DNA of 64,000 bases from Fictibacillus norfolkensis. GTDB lineage: Bacteria > Bacillota > Bacilli > Bacillales > Fictibacillaceae. Position numbers and translations under genes: made by a program. Position 1 is the stretch's first letter. Every line of letters starts with the position of its first letter. The stretch lies in NCBI RefSeq assembly GCF_014836645.1, contig NZ_JACSQM010000006.1:186001-250000 (forward strand), read 5' to 3'. Positions 33,628-41,712 of this stretch are shown piece by piece. Under the pieces are notes generated by a model, which worked only from the letters and a program-made list of their open reading frames with translations, searched no databases and was not told the DNA's origin.

Positions 33628-35265
33628 ATGCTTTTATTAGAAGCGAAGCATTTAGAAAAATCATATGATGGGAATTTAATTTTAAAACAAACAGAACCGT
33701 TTCAGCTTTTTGCTCACGACCGAGTGGGTTTAGTTGGCTTGAACGGTACTGGAAAGTCAACGTTTCTCAAATTGCTGGCAGAAACAGAGGAAAGAGATGC
33801 TGGAACCGTCCAACATTATGGAACACTAGCGATCGTGAGTCAGTTTGAACAAGAAGAGCAAAGTATTACTTCAAAAAGTGAGGCAGCATGGAATCTGAAG
33901 GGCAAAAAGTATGACACGATGAGTGGTGGTGAAAGAACGCGTACTCAAATCGCTGCTGCACTAGAACAAGATCCTGATATCCTCATCTTAGATGAACCTA
34001 CTTCCCATCTCGATGTTGAAGGAATGGATCAGCTAGCAGATATACTTCAACATTATAAAGGAACACTATTACTCGTCTCTCATGACCGGGTATTTCTAGA
34101 TATGGTTTGTACAAAGATTATTGAACTGGATCAACAAACGTTTACAACCTTTCAAGGCAACTATTCAGATTATCTGATCCAAAAAGATCAGCAGCTAAAG
34201 AGAAAGCGTTTTGAATATGAACAATATGTTAAAGAAAAAACAAGGCTAGAGAAAACGGCTATTGAAAAAGCGGTTAAAGCGAAAGACATGAAGAACAAAC
34301 CATCACGCATGTCTTATAGTGAAGCAAAGTTAGGCAAAGGAAAACTTCAAAATGCAAAGCGTTCACTTGAGAAAAAATCAAAAGTAATCGAAAAAAGAAT
34401 TGAAATGCTCGAAAAAAAAGAAAAGCCAAAGAAACAGCAAAATGTTGAATTCGACATACAGCGATTCTCTAGAATTCATGGTAAGCAAGTGTTAGCTGTT
34501 AAAGATCTCACTCTAGGATTTAATGGGAAGCAGCTGATTAACAATCTTACGTTCTCCGTAAAACCGGGGATGAAGATCGTTTTGACAGGCAAGAACGGAA
34601 CCGGGAAATCCACCTTGCTTCAAGAAATCTATAACGGAAATGAAGCGATCGCAAAGTCCAATCAGCTCAAAGTAGGCTACTTTCACCAGCATCTAAATAT
34701 TTTAGATCCACTAAAAAGCATTCTTGAGAACGTGATGGAACATAGTCTTTACGATGAAACATGGGTGAGAACAGTCTTAGCTAGAATGTTGTTTAAACGT
34801 GAGGATGTATACAAAAGAGTAGAAGTATTAAGTGGCGGCGAAAAGATGAAGACCGCTTTAGCGAAACTATTCTTGAGTGACTACAATGTATTATTGTTAG
34901 ATGAGCCTTCCAACTACTTGGATTTGTTTACAAGAGAAGCGTTAGAAGAAGTCTTGGTAGCCTATCCTGGTACGTTTATCTTGGCTACACACGACAGACA
35001 TTTAATGGAAAAGACAGCTACACACATTTTAGAGCTGGAGCCACCTAAAGCATACTGGTTTGAAGGGGACTATACAGAGTTTAAGAAGCAACGGAGCGGA
35101 ACCCAAAATGATCTGAATCACGATGGTGATGAGTTGTTAAAGCTGCAGTTCGAGATGACGGAACTGATCAGTCAGCTTTCCACCTGCTCAGATATCAATA
35201 AAAAAGGTGAGCTCGATCAGCGATATCATGACGTACTGCATAGTATAAATAAGTTAAAATCATAA
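33628..35265 (+). CDS. ABC-F ribosomal protection-type ATPase (VmlR-like)
   Basis: 545 residues with two ATPase cassettes and no membrane segment. Cassette 1: GLNGTGKST, MSGGERTR, ILDEPTSHLD. Cassette 2: GKNGTGKST, LSGGEKMK, LLDEPSNYLD. Between them is a basic linker of ~80 residues (about 185-275), the antibiotic resistance domain that reaches into the peptidyl-transferase centre in this class. The length and the short C-terminal extension equal B. subtilis VmlR (547). It probably protects ribosomes from lincosamide, streptogramin A or pleuromutilin-type drugs; which drugs is unknown. Confidence 0.82.
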   Translation: MLLLEAKHLEKSYDGNLILKQTEPFQLFAHDRVGLVGLNGTGKSTFLKLLAETEERDAGTVQHYGTLAIVSQFEQEEQSITSKSEAAWNLKGKKYDTMSGGERTRTQIAAALEQDPDILILDEPTSHLDVEGMDQLADILQHYKGTLLLVSHDRVFLDMVCTKIIELDQQTFTTFQGNYSDYLIQKDQQLKRKRFEYEQYVKEKTRLEKTAIEKAVKAKDMKNKPSRMSYSEAKLGKGKLQNAKRSLEKKSKVIEKRIEMLEKKEKPKKQQNVEFDIQRFSRIHGKQVLAVKDLTLGFNGKQLINNLTFSVKPGMKIVLTGKNGTGKSTLLQEIYNGNEAIAKSNQLKVGYFHQHLNILDPLKSILENVMEHSLYDETWVRTVLARMLFKREDVYKRVEVLSGGEKMKTALAKLFLSDYNVLLLDEPSNYLDLFTREALEEVLVAYPGTFILATHDRHLMEKTATHILELEPPKAYWFEGDYTEFKKQRSGTQNDLNHDGDELLKLQFEMTELISQLSTCSDINKKGELDQRYHDVLHSINKLKS

Positions 35266-35268
35266 ACC

Positions 35269-35308
35269 AGTAGAGCCGTTCATCATGAGCGGCTCTACTT
35301 GTTTTTGT
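35269..35308. terminator. Terminator of the ABC-F gene
   Basis: AGTAGAGCCG-N11-CGGCTCTACT then TGTTTTTG; also able to serve the convergent 60-aa gene. Confidence 0.9.
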
Positions 35309-35477
35309 CTACTTTTACTGGTGGTTCTTCTTGTTCAGTTATTCCTGAATCATAGCCGATCTGATTTAAATCTTTTCCGTCAGCTACCGTACCCCCGGCC
35401 ATTCCTTCGTTCATCATCCGGTCAACGTCTAAGTACAGATCTTTTTTACCTTCATTTTCTTTATCTTTTTTAACCAT
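35295..35477 (-). CDS. Small acidic hydrophilic protein, 60 aa
   Basis: Reads MVKKDKENEGKKDLYLDVDR, then MMNEGMAGGTVADGKDLNQIGYD and an acidic end. AGAAAGGCTGATTAAC precedes the ATG. No membrane segment. Composition recalls small Bacillus proteins expressed in sporulation, but I do not recognise it. Confidence 0.65.
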   Translation of the reverse strand: MVKKDKENEGKKDLYLDVDRMMNEGMAGGTVADGKDLNQIGYDSGITEQEEPPVKVDKNK

Positions 35478-35620
35478 GTTAATCAGCCTTTCTGTTTGAA
35501 CTAGTATTAGAATGTCCTATTTCGAAACTTATTTACGGTAAACTCGTATAAAATAATAAGTGGAAATTCGAATACAAGCAGATTCAAATACAGTAAATCC
35601 AAACGAAATGAGGAGATCAT

Positions 35621-36064
35621 ATGAAAAAAACACTATTGGCAGTTCTTTTATCATTCAGTGTTCTTACAGGCTGTTCAGCGGTGGAAGACGTAACGAACGG
35701 TATTAATTATGTACCAGAAGCAACTGAATACATTAACGATGTTCAACAATTTTCTAAAGAAATTCCTTCATTAGCTGAAAAAGCTGTCTCAGATCAGAAT
35801 GCACGTGTTGAGTTAGAGAAAGCACTCCAAGAAATGAATACGACGATTGAAGAATTTAATGAACTATCACCCCCTTCAGTATTTGAAGATATTCATAATC
35901 AGGTGATGGAACAGAATCAAACGTTCCAAGATGGAATAGATAAATATTTAACTGCGGTAGAGAACGGAGAACTAACCCCTGATTTCTTGGAGAAGAGTGG
36001 TTTGTTAGAAGATGTGAAAGTGTACACTGATTTATTGAACGATATTAAGCAATTAGGAGAGTAA
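35621..36064 (+). CDS. Lipoprotein, DUF6376-like
   Basis: 147 residues. Signal peptide with a lipobox (SVLTGCSAV, Cys18). The mature part is helical and acidic, with long amphipathic stretches (EKALQEMNTTIEEFNELSPPSVFEDIHNQVMEQ). Extracytoplasmic membrane-anchored protein of unknown function. GAGGAGATCAT precedes the ATG. Confidence 0.75.
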   Translation: MKKTLLAVLLSFSVLTGCSAVEDVTNGINYVPEATEYINDVQQFSKEIPSLAEKAVSDQNARVELEKALQEMNTTIEEFNELSPPSVFEDIHNQVMEQNQTFQDGIDKYLTAVENGELTPDFLEKSGLLEDVKVYTDLLNDIKQLGE

Positions 36065-36166
36065 TCCTTTTTTCTTACTTTTTCTCATTTATTTAAAATT
36101 TCATGTTACATTTCGACTAAATTCGGGAATATGACAATGAGATAATTGGTGAGGGTGGGTAAAAGA

Positions 36167-36319
36167 ATGGATGACTATCATATCAAGATTGAAGATTATA
36201 TGCAGCTATTGAAGAAAAGATACAAAAAAGGAAGGCTTCAGGCGAAACAATATCGAAAACGATTAGAGCTTATTCATCTCTGGCACATTAGAGGCGTGGT
36301 TAAAGTGCCAAAGGACTAA
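36167..36319 (+). CDS. Small basic protein, 50 aa
   Basis: MDDYHIKIEDYMQLLKKRYK, then KGRLQAKQYRKRLELIHLWH and a short tail. Helical, strongly basic (about 14 Lys/Arg). GGTGAGGGTGGG lies 7 nt before the ATG. No family recognised; a nucleic-acid or membrane association is possible. Confidence 0.55.
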   Translation: MDDYHIKIEDYMQLLKKRYKKGRLQAKQYRKRLELIHLWHIRGVVKVPKD

Positions 36320-36382
36320 CTTGAAAAATAACCAGTCTTTGACGATAAATGTATAAACACGACTAGTCTTGGCAGGTGCAAC

Positions 36383-37030
36383 ATGATTTTAATAAATAAT
36401 ACGTTCGAAAAAGCTAGGCATACAAAATATGATTACTTCTATCATATTGCGTTTGCCGTTCTTTTCTGTTTATACAGTTTCCTGATGCTTTTTTCCAGCA
36501 AACTGCTGGGTTTTTTGTTTTTTATTTATGGCTTACTCTTATTAAGTCATACAGTTTGGAAGGGAATTCGCACGCTTTATTCCATTCCTTATACGTTGTT
36601 CGGATTAACGATTCTCTTTTTTAGCAGATTGTTTTGGATGGAGGCATTTTCTGTACTGCCAGTTTTCTTTTTTGAAATCTTTCAGATCGGATTCTTCCTT
36701 GGTATCGCCATTGGGATTTGTTTGCTTTATGGGGTAATGATTAAAGGAGCACCTCTAGCTAACAAACTTCAAACCCACTGTGTTCATAGCATGTACTTTA
36801 TTACAGGAAGCCTGTTACTTCCATATACATGGATCTTTAGCTATGGAGCAGTCATGCAAGGTAATGATAGCAGCCTTATTTGGGCATTGCTTATTCTCAT
36901 CCTATGGGGAACGTTATATTTCGTGCAGCTTGTTACTCATCATAACAAAGTCATGCTAGCGGCATTATATGCAGTAAATATAGGCGTAGGATGCTGGACG
37001 ATCTACAGATGGATGAACATACTGACGTAA
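36383..37030 (+). CDS. Polytopic membrane protein, 215 aa, unknown function
   Basis: Seven predicted helices over nearly the whole length, such as IAFAVLFCLYSFLMLF, LLGFLFFIYGLLLL, FFEIFQIGFFLGIAIGICLLYG and LIWALLILILWGTLYFVQLV. Short N-terminal cytosolic part. TTGGCAGGTGCAAC precedes the ATG. Shares a terminator with the convergent BI-1 gene. I do not recognise the family. Confidence 0.7.
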   Translation: MILINNTFEKARHTKYDYFYHIAFAVLFCLYSFLMLFSSKLLGFLFFIYGLLLLSHTVWKGIRTLYSIPYTLFGLTILFFSRLFWMEAFSVLPVFFFEIFQIGFFLGIAIGICLLYGVMIKGAPLANKLQTHCVHSMYFITGSLLLPYTWIFSYGAVMQGNDSSLIWALLILILWGTLYFVQLVTHHNKVMLAALYAVNIGVGCWTIYRWMNILT

Positions 37031-37033
37031 GAA

Positions 37034-37066
37034 AAGAGAAGCCTTTTTGTCGGCTTCTCTTTTTTA
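37034..37066. terminator. Bidirectional terminator
   Basis: AAGAGAAGCC-N8-GGCTTCTCTT followed by TTTT. Confidence 0.87.
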
Positions 37067-37795
37067 GTTTCTTCTTAATTTTGCAAGCAGATGTAAAATT
37101 TCAAAGTACAGCCAAATCAACGTGACCATGAGCCCAAAAGCACCGTACCATTCCATATATTTAGGAGCTCCCCGATCTGCTCCATATTCTATGAAATCAA
37201 AATCTAACACTAAGTTTAATGCGGCAATCACAACGATAAACAGTGAAATTCCAATCCCGATAGGACCTGTGCTGTGTAGATAAGGTACGCTCATTCCGAA
37301 AAAGCCTAAGATAAAGCTAGTGAGATAAACAAGCATGATTCCCATAGTCGCTGAGAAAACAATCAATCGGAAATTGTGAGTCACTTTTATGATCCTAAAC
37401 ATATATGCGAGCAATAAGGCAAACAACGTTCCAAATGTTAAAGCGACAGCTTGCAATGTAATGCCATTGAATTGAGCCTCGAAGTTGGCTGATATTCCCC
37501 CAACTGCAAGACCTTCCAGTGCAGCATATACCGGTGCAAGTAATGGTGCTGTTTTAGGAACAAATGCAACGATTAATGCTGTAACAAGACCTCCGACCAA
37601 ACCGATCACGATAAAATGACCGACGGGGTTACCTAGATTGTATTGATACCATGTATATATGGCGGTTGTCATCAAAACAAGCAGCAGAATAAACGTTTTG
37701 TTTACTGTTCCTGATAAAGTCATTTTCTTGCTAAAAGACGTTCCCCTGAATTTCTCAAAAGTTGAGCCTTTTAAAGCAGGATTCGCACTTCTCAT
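37064..37795 (-). CDS. Bax inhibitor-1/YccA family membrane protein
   Basis: 243 residues, seven hydrophobic segments. The N-terminal RSANPALKGSTFEKF and the C-terminal NLVLDFDFIEYGADRGAPKYMEWYGAFGLMVTLIWLYFEIL are typical of the bacterial BI-1/YccA branch, whose conserved acidic residues in the last helices are pH-sensing in BsYetJ-like homologues. Possibly a leak channel or protease regulator; not determined. AGAGGAGGAATTTTC precedes the ATG. Confidence 0.85.
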   Translation of the reverse strand: MRSANPALKGSTFEKFRGTSFSKKMTLSGTVNKTFILLLVLMTTAIYTWYQYNLGNPVGHFIVIGLVGGLVTALIVAFVPKTAPLLAPVYAALEGLAVGGISANFEAQFNGITLQAVALTFGTLFALLLAYMFRIIKVTHNFRLIVFSATMGIMLVYLTSFILGFFGMSVPYLHSTGPIGIGISLFIVVIAALNLVLDFDFIEYGADRGAPKYMEWYGAFGLMVTLIWLYFEILHLLAKLRRN

Positions 37796-37904
37796 GAAAA
37801 TTCCTCCTCTATTTCAATACTATAATTACGTACATCCATTGTTTAGGTTTCAATAGTGTAACCCATCCAAGTAAAATCTTCGATCAATGACTATATATTC
37901 CAAC

Positions 37905-37929
37905 GTTTTCTTTTATATGTTCGGGGAAG
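37905..37929 (+). promoter_or_regulatory. Possible sigma-B promoter of the selenoperoxiredoxin gene
   Basis: GTTTTC (37905-37910), 13 bp, GGGAAG (37924-37929) resembles the general stress pattern GTTTAA-N13-GGGWAW. Stress control would suit a peroxidase. Confidence 0.35.
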
Positions 37930-37961
37930 TATATTCTTAAAGACGCAAGGAGGTGGGATAG

Positions 37962-38429
37962 TTGCTACAAAAAGGTGATGTTGCACCCGATTTTACGTTA
38001 CCCTCTACATTAAAAAAAGATATTTCATTATCAGACTTTAAAGGGAAGAAGAATGTCCTTGTGGCTTTTTATCCGCTAGATTTTACACCTGGCTGAATTA
38101 AGGAAATAACCTCTTGGAAAGAGGATTACAAACGCTTTGAAGATGCCAATACAGAAGTGCTTGCGATCAGTGTTGATCACATATACTCACATAATGTCTT
38201 TGCGGCAGCTCTAGGAACTTTACCTTACCCCCTTTTAGCCGATTGGCATAAAAAAGTAACGCAAAAGTTCGGTGTTCTTAACGAAGAGAATGGAACTGCC
38301 ATTCGATCATGTTTTGTTATCGATCAAGAAGGTATTGTTCAATTTAGCAACCATACGTTTGATGCGAATGAAAAACTTCAGTATGAGGAAGTATTTAAAG
38401 CTTGTGAAACATGTGGAAAAGGAGATTAG
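37962..38429 (+). CDS. Peroxiredoxin (AhpC/TSA, Bcp-like), probable selenoprotein with in-frame TGA
   Basis: One frame from a TTG at 37962 (8 nt after AAGGAGG) to the TAG at 38427, interrupted only by TGA at 38094-38096. Reading that codon as selenocysteine gives 155 residues. The N-terminus ([12 protein letters not shown]) and [21 protein letters not shown] place the TGA (residue 45) exactly at the peroxidatic cysteine. After it, ~110 codons keep the family sequence ([25 protein letters not shown]) and end with CETCGK. A hairpin at 38107-38128 has its loop 18 nt after the TGA. Expected to reduce peroxides in the cytosol. Alternative: a Cys-to-stop pseudogene. Confidence 0.85.
38107..38128 (+). 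promoter_or_regulatory. Candidate bacterial SECIS hairpin
   Basis: TAACCTCT-TGGAA-AGAGG-A-TTA: 8 bp with one bulged A and a 5-nt loop whose second base is G. The loop starts 18 nt after the TGA, within the usual spacing for bacterial SECIS elements read by SelB. Confidence 0.6.
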
Positions 38430-38431
38430 CT

Positions 38432-38605
38432 ATGGACCAAGAACGCAAGAATCATAAACCTATTGAAGATCCGACTGCTCATGCAGAACAAGAGATCAAC
38501 GCTTATTTTTATGATGAGAATCAACAGACTGATGGCCATCCCACTGATTATATGAATAGTGAGATGCCCGCTGTTAATATTGCTAAACCTGATGATGAAA
38601 AATAA
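38432..38605 (+). CDS. Small acidic protein, 57 aa, coupled to the peroxiredoxin
   Basis: ATG 38432 lies 2 bp after the peroxiredoxin stop, with AAAAGGAGATTAGCT as binding site; an in-frame ATG at 38411 lies inside the upstream gene. MDQERKNHKPIEDPTAHAEQ followed by a Asp/Glu/Asn-rich stretch. Soluble, unrecognised. Its position makes it cotranscribed with, and possibly functionally tied to, the peroxiredoxin. Confidence 0.65.
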   Translation: MDQERKNHKPIEDPTAHAEQEINAYFYDENQQTDGHPTDYMNSEMPAVNIAKPDDEK

Positions 38606-38633
38606 GGCTGCTTTTTAGCAGCTTTTATTTTTG
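38605..38633 (+). terminator. Terminator of the peroxiredoxin unit
   Basis: GCTGCT-TTTT-AGCAGC then TTTTATTTTT. Confidence 0.8.
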
Positions 38634-38735
38634 GGCTTTATTTAGCATATCTCTTGAAACCGGCAACATACAAGTAATGTTGTGGTACTATATAAGCAGA
38701 AGTATGCTGATATAGGAATAGGAAGGAACAGCTGA

Positions 38736-39791
38736 ATGAATATATTTTTAACCGGAGCAACTGGTTTTTTAGGTGGTCGCTTAATTCAAAACTTGGCGCG
38801 TGAAGGTCATACACTTTATGTGTTAGCGCGAAACTTACAAAAAGCTGAACAGCTTCTTCACAAGACAGCTGATTTGAACGGCGTTATTCATATTATTCAA
38901 GGTGATATCACCGCTCCTCACTTAGGAATGACGAAGGAAGCGGAGCAAGAACTTTCAGATAAAATTGATGTGTTTTATCATATGGCAGCTCTTGTGAAAT
39001 TTGACTTGGACCTTAAAGATGAACTTTTTCAAATAAATTATACAGGTACACAACATGCACTACATGCTGCAAAGAAAATGGGTGTTGCGCATTTTTATTA
39101 TGTGAGCACAGCCTATACTCTTGGCAAAGACGAATTTGCTAAAGAAGAATTGCACAGTCTGAACAATACATTCAATAATCCATATGAAGAAAGTAAGTGT
39201 AAAGCTGAACATCTATGTATGGAGTTTACAGATAGTTTTAACGTAAGTATCTTAAGACCGGCGATCATTATTGGTGACTCTAAAACAGGAGAAGCAGATT
39301 CTAAGTTTACCCTGTATGGATTACTCCGTAGCCTGGAAGTCTTTAAGAAGAGATTTCAAAGAAAAGGTTTGGGGAATCGTGTATTCCACTTATTGTGTGA
39401 AGAGGGAAGTACGCAGAATCTTGTTCCTGTTGATTATGTAGCAAATATTTTATCTGCTGTTCTCAAAAAGGGAAGAGAAAACAAGATCTACCATATTACA
39501 AATAGCAATCCTCCGCTTAGTGAAGATGTTTTTCAGATTATGAGGGAAAAAGCAGGACTCGAACTCTTTAAGCTTGCTCCGTACGATTATGAGCCTTCTT
39601 TAAATGAAGAAGAAATGCTTCTCAACAGCGTGATTGACGTTTATAAAAACTACTTGAACAGAAACATTACGTTTGATGACAGCAACACTCAACAAATGCT
39701 AGAAGAAATAGAAGCTCTACCACTTCATATGGATATGCCTATGATCAAAAGGATCATTGAAGGGTATCAGAATACTTCTGTTCAAAAATAA
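38736..39791 (+). CDS. SDR-family NAD(P)-dependent reductase/epimerase
   Basis: 351 residues, extended short-chain dehydrogenase fold. Nucleotide-binding GATGFLGGRL at residues 7-16, then HMAALVKFDL, VSTAYTLG (catalytic Ser/Tyr neighbourhood) and the Y-x3-K in NPYEESKCKAEH. Layout is like thioester-reductase/lipid-modifying SDRs (NAD_binding_4). Substrate unknown. GGAAGGAACAGCTGA precedes the ATG. Confidence 0.85.
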   Translation: MNIFLTGATGFLGGRLIQNLAREGHTLYVLARNLQKAEQLLHKTADLNGVIHIIQGDITAPHLGMTKEAEQELSDKIDVFYHMAALVKFDLDLKDELFQINYTGTQHALHAAKKMGVAHFYYVSTAYTLGKDEFAKEELHSLNNTFNNPYEESKCKAEHLCMEFTDSFNVSILRPAIIIGDSKTGEADSKFTLYGLLRSLEVFKKRFQRKGLGNRVFHLLCEEGSTQNLVPVDYVANILSAVLKKGRENKIYHITNSNPPLSEDVFQIMREKAGLELFKLAPYDYEPSLNEEEMLLNSVIDVYKNYLNRNITFDDSNTQQMLEEIEALPLHMDMPMIKRIIEGYQNTSVQK

Positions 39792-39804
39792 AAATATGCA
39801 TCTA

Positions 39805-39833
39805 TTTACAATTTATGCATATCCTGCTATAGT
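39805..39833 (+). promoter_or_regulatory. Promoter of the 24-aa peptide gene
   Basis: TTTACA (39805-39810), 17 bp, TATAGT (39828-39833): a near-consensus sigma-A promoter. Confidence 0.7.
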
Positions 39834-39881
39834 GTAGAAGTAAAGTAACTAATCTTAATGAAACCCAAGGAGGTATGTATC

Positions 39882-39956
39882 ATGAGACAGCTTAATGGAT
39901 TGACTTCAGAGAGTGTAATTTATGTACAGCCTATTGGGACAATGAAGAATCGCTAG
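39882..39956 (+). CDS. 24-residue peptide gene
   Basis: MRQLNGLTSESVIYVQPIGT followed by MKNR and a TAG stop. The ATG is preceded by CCAAGGAGGTATGTATC, one of the strongest ribosome binding sites in the window. A sigma-A-like promoter lies 49 bp upstream and a terminator 43 bp downstream, so the unit is complete by itself. No signal peptide or cleavage motif is evident. It could be a small regulatory or toxin-like peptide or a leader; function unknown. Confidence 0.6.
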   Translation: MRQLNGLTSESVIYVQPIGTMKNR

Positions 39957-39998
39957 TAGTTTATTTGCGTGTAATTTCTTCGCTTAAATTTGTCATTT

Positions 39999-40033
39999 AA
40001 CCATGGGCTGTACAACAGTGCCATGGTTTTTTA
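39999..40033 (+). terminator. Terminator of the peptide gene
   Basis: AACCATGG-N14-CCATGGTT then TTTTA. Confidence 0.85.
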
Positions 40034-40068
40034 TATGAAGAGGGGTATTTGTGTACTTTTCTTTCGGT

Positions 40069-40102
40069 AAAGAACCTAAGTATATCTTTAGGTTCTTTTT
40101 CT
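40069..40102 (+). terminator. Second terminator-like hairpin
   Basis: AAAGAACCTAAG-TATAT-CTTTAGGTTCTTT then TTC; no gene between it and the preceding terminator. Confidence 0.75.
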
Positions 40103-40176
40103 ATTGTAAGAAAGACTTTTTACTAAAATCCTTGTTTCTATGAAATAATTTTTGTTCTATTTTCTCCATTGAAAAG

Positions 40177-40304
40177 GTGATTGGAGTGTAAGGTGGGAGA
40201 CTCCTGGGGGATCAGCGGGACAGGTGAGACACCTAAGGGCGCATAGCGTCGAGGTGGCTCACCGCACGCCCCCGGAAAGCGAGCACCTGGAACGGAAATC
40301 AACC
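40177..40304. repeat. Dispersed palindromic repeat, copy 4
   Basis: Full copy, same orientation as copy 3: GATTGGAGTGTAAGG ... CACCTGGAACGGAAATCAAC. Confidence 0.9.
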
Positions 40305-40376
40305 ACATACTAGGACAACAATGTATTAGGAAGAGTTTTATAAAAAAATGACAACATTTATTCGGAGGGTATTACA

Positions 40377-41438
40377 TTGAATTTAAAATCACTAGGTTGG
40401 AATCAAACATTTGAAGAATCGTTTCAAACATATGAAAATCAAGATCTTGTTCCAGGAAGAATAAGCGTAGAGCATAAAGGACTCTATAGTGTTCTGACAG
40501 AGCATGGTGAATTATTAGGTGAAATCACAGGGAAGATTCGCTTTAATGCAACAGGGCGTCATGATTTCCCAGCAGTTGGAGATTGGGTCGCTGTTCAGGC
40601 AATTCCGCAAGAAGGAAAAGCTTACGTTCACGGCATACTGCCGCGCAAAAGTAAATTTTCTCGAAAAGCAGCAGGCTTAACAACAGATGAACAGATTGTC
40701 GCGACAAACGTTGATACGGTCTTTTTAGTAAATGCTTTAAATCAGGACTTCAACCTTCGTAGACTCGAACGCTATTTGTTAATGGCTTGGGAAAGCGGTG
40801 CGACTCCAGTTATCGTTTTAAGCAAGGCGGATCTTTGTGACGATGTTCAAAAGTTCTTAGATGAAGTGGAAAACATTGCGTTTGGAGTTCCTACATTTGC
40901 AGTTAGTGCAGAAACAGGTTCGGGTCTTGATGAGCTTGCAGCATATATTACAGAGGGTGAAACCGTTGCTCTATTAGGTTCCTCGGGTGTTGGAAAATCA
41001 ACGCTTGCAAACAAACTTTTCGGGTCAGAGGTATTGAAAACGAACGTTATTCGTGAAGAAGATGGAAAAGGAAAGCATACGACCACGCATCGTGAACTGC
41101 TTGTTCTTGATCGTGGTGGAATCTTAATCGATACTCCAGGAATGAGAGAGCTTCAATTGTGGGAAGGCGACAGCAGCTTAAGCCAAAGCTTTCAGGATGT
41201 TGAAGGATATGCGGAACAATGCCGTTTTCGTGATTGTACCCATCAAAATGAACCAGGGTGCAAAGTGCAGGAAGCGATTGAAACAGGTGAGTTAAAAGAA
41301 GACCGCTATAACAGTTATGTAAAACTTCAGCGTGAATTAGCTTACTTCGCACGCAAAGAAGATCAGAAGTTAGCGAATGCCGAAAGAGCAAAATGGAAAA
41401 AAATCGCCGGTGACCGCACGCGCGTTCATCGTAAATAG
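40377..41438 (+). CDS. rsgA: Ribosome small subunit-dependent GTPase RsgA
   Basis: 353 residues with a TTG start after CGGAGGGTATTACA. An OB-fold N-terminus precedes the circularly permuted GTPase: VNALNQDFNLRRLERYL, LSKADL (G4), SAETG (G5), GSSGVGKST (G1) and DTPGMRELQLW (G3). A zinc-binding C-terminus (CRFRDCTHQNEPGC) follows. Helps 30S maturation. It is longer than the ~298-residue RsgA/YloQ of B. subtilis, so it may be a second paralogue. Confidence 0.88.
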   Translation: MNLKSLGWNQTFEESFQTYENQDLVPGRISVEHKGLYSVLTEHGELLGEITGKIRFNATGRHDFPAVGDWVAVQAIPQEGKAYVHGILPRKSKFSRKAAGLTTDEQIVATNVDTVFLVNALNQDFNLRRLERYLLMAWESGATPVIVLSKADLCDDVQKFLDEVENIAFGVPTFAVSAETGSGLDELAAYITEGETVALLGSSGVGKSTLANKLFGSEVLKTNVIREEDGKGKHTTTHRELLVLDRGGILIDTPGMRELQLWEGDSSLSQSFQDVEGYAEQCRFRDCTHQNEPGCKVQEAIETGELKEDRYNSYVKLQRELAYFARKEDQKLANAERAKWKKIAGDRTRVHRK

Positions 41439-41448
41439 AAGATGTGAT

Positions 41449-41485
41449 AAGGAATGACGCTAATTTTTGAGTCATTCCTTTTTTC
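41449..41485 (+). terminator. Terminator of rsgA
   Basis: AAGGAATGAC-N12-GTCATTCCTT then TTTTC. Confidence 0.9.
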
Positions 41486-41560
41486 ATACCTCATTACTTC
41501 ATGCTTGTCCGTTTGAAAAGCACAAACGTATAGTATGTGCATTTAAAACACACACCCAAA

Positions 41561-41660
41561 ATTAATTTCACATTATTTCACATATATTCACGTTAATCTC
41601 GATAATTTCACGTAAAATGAATTAATTTCACATTAAATGAAACATATTCACATTAATATT
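41561..41660. repeat. 10-bp-phased TTCAC repeats upstream of yjbQ-like gene
   Basis: TTCAC begins at 41567, 41577, 41587, 41607, 41627 and 41647, all at exact multiples of 10 bp. ATGAA (TTCAT on the other strand) fills the phase at 41617 and 41637. Flanks are A/T tracts such as ATTAATT and CATTAAA. Suggests multiple bound protein copies on one DNA face, or curved DNA. Confidence 0.8.
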
Positions 41661-41712
41661 AAAAGGATTTTCATACCGGGCTATCAAATAAAGAGAATGA
41701 GGAGGGATAAGA

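Noticed and set aside
37962..38429. Peroxiredoxin read as an ordinary pseudogene
   Set aside because: The only stop is TGA, it falls exactly on the catalytic Cys codon, and everything downstream is intact with a SECIS-like hairpin. Kept as the less likely alternative.
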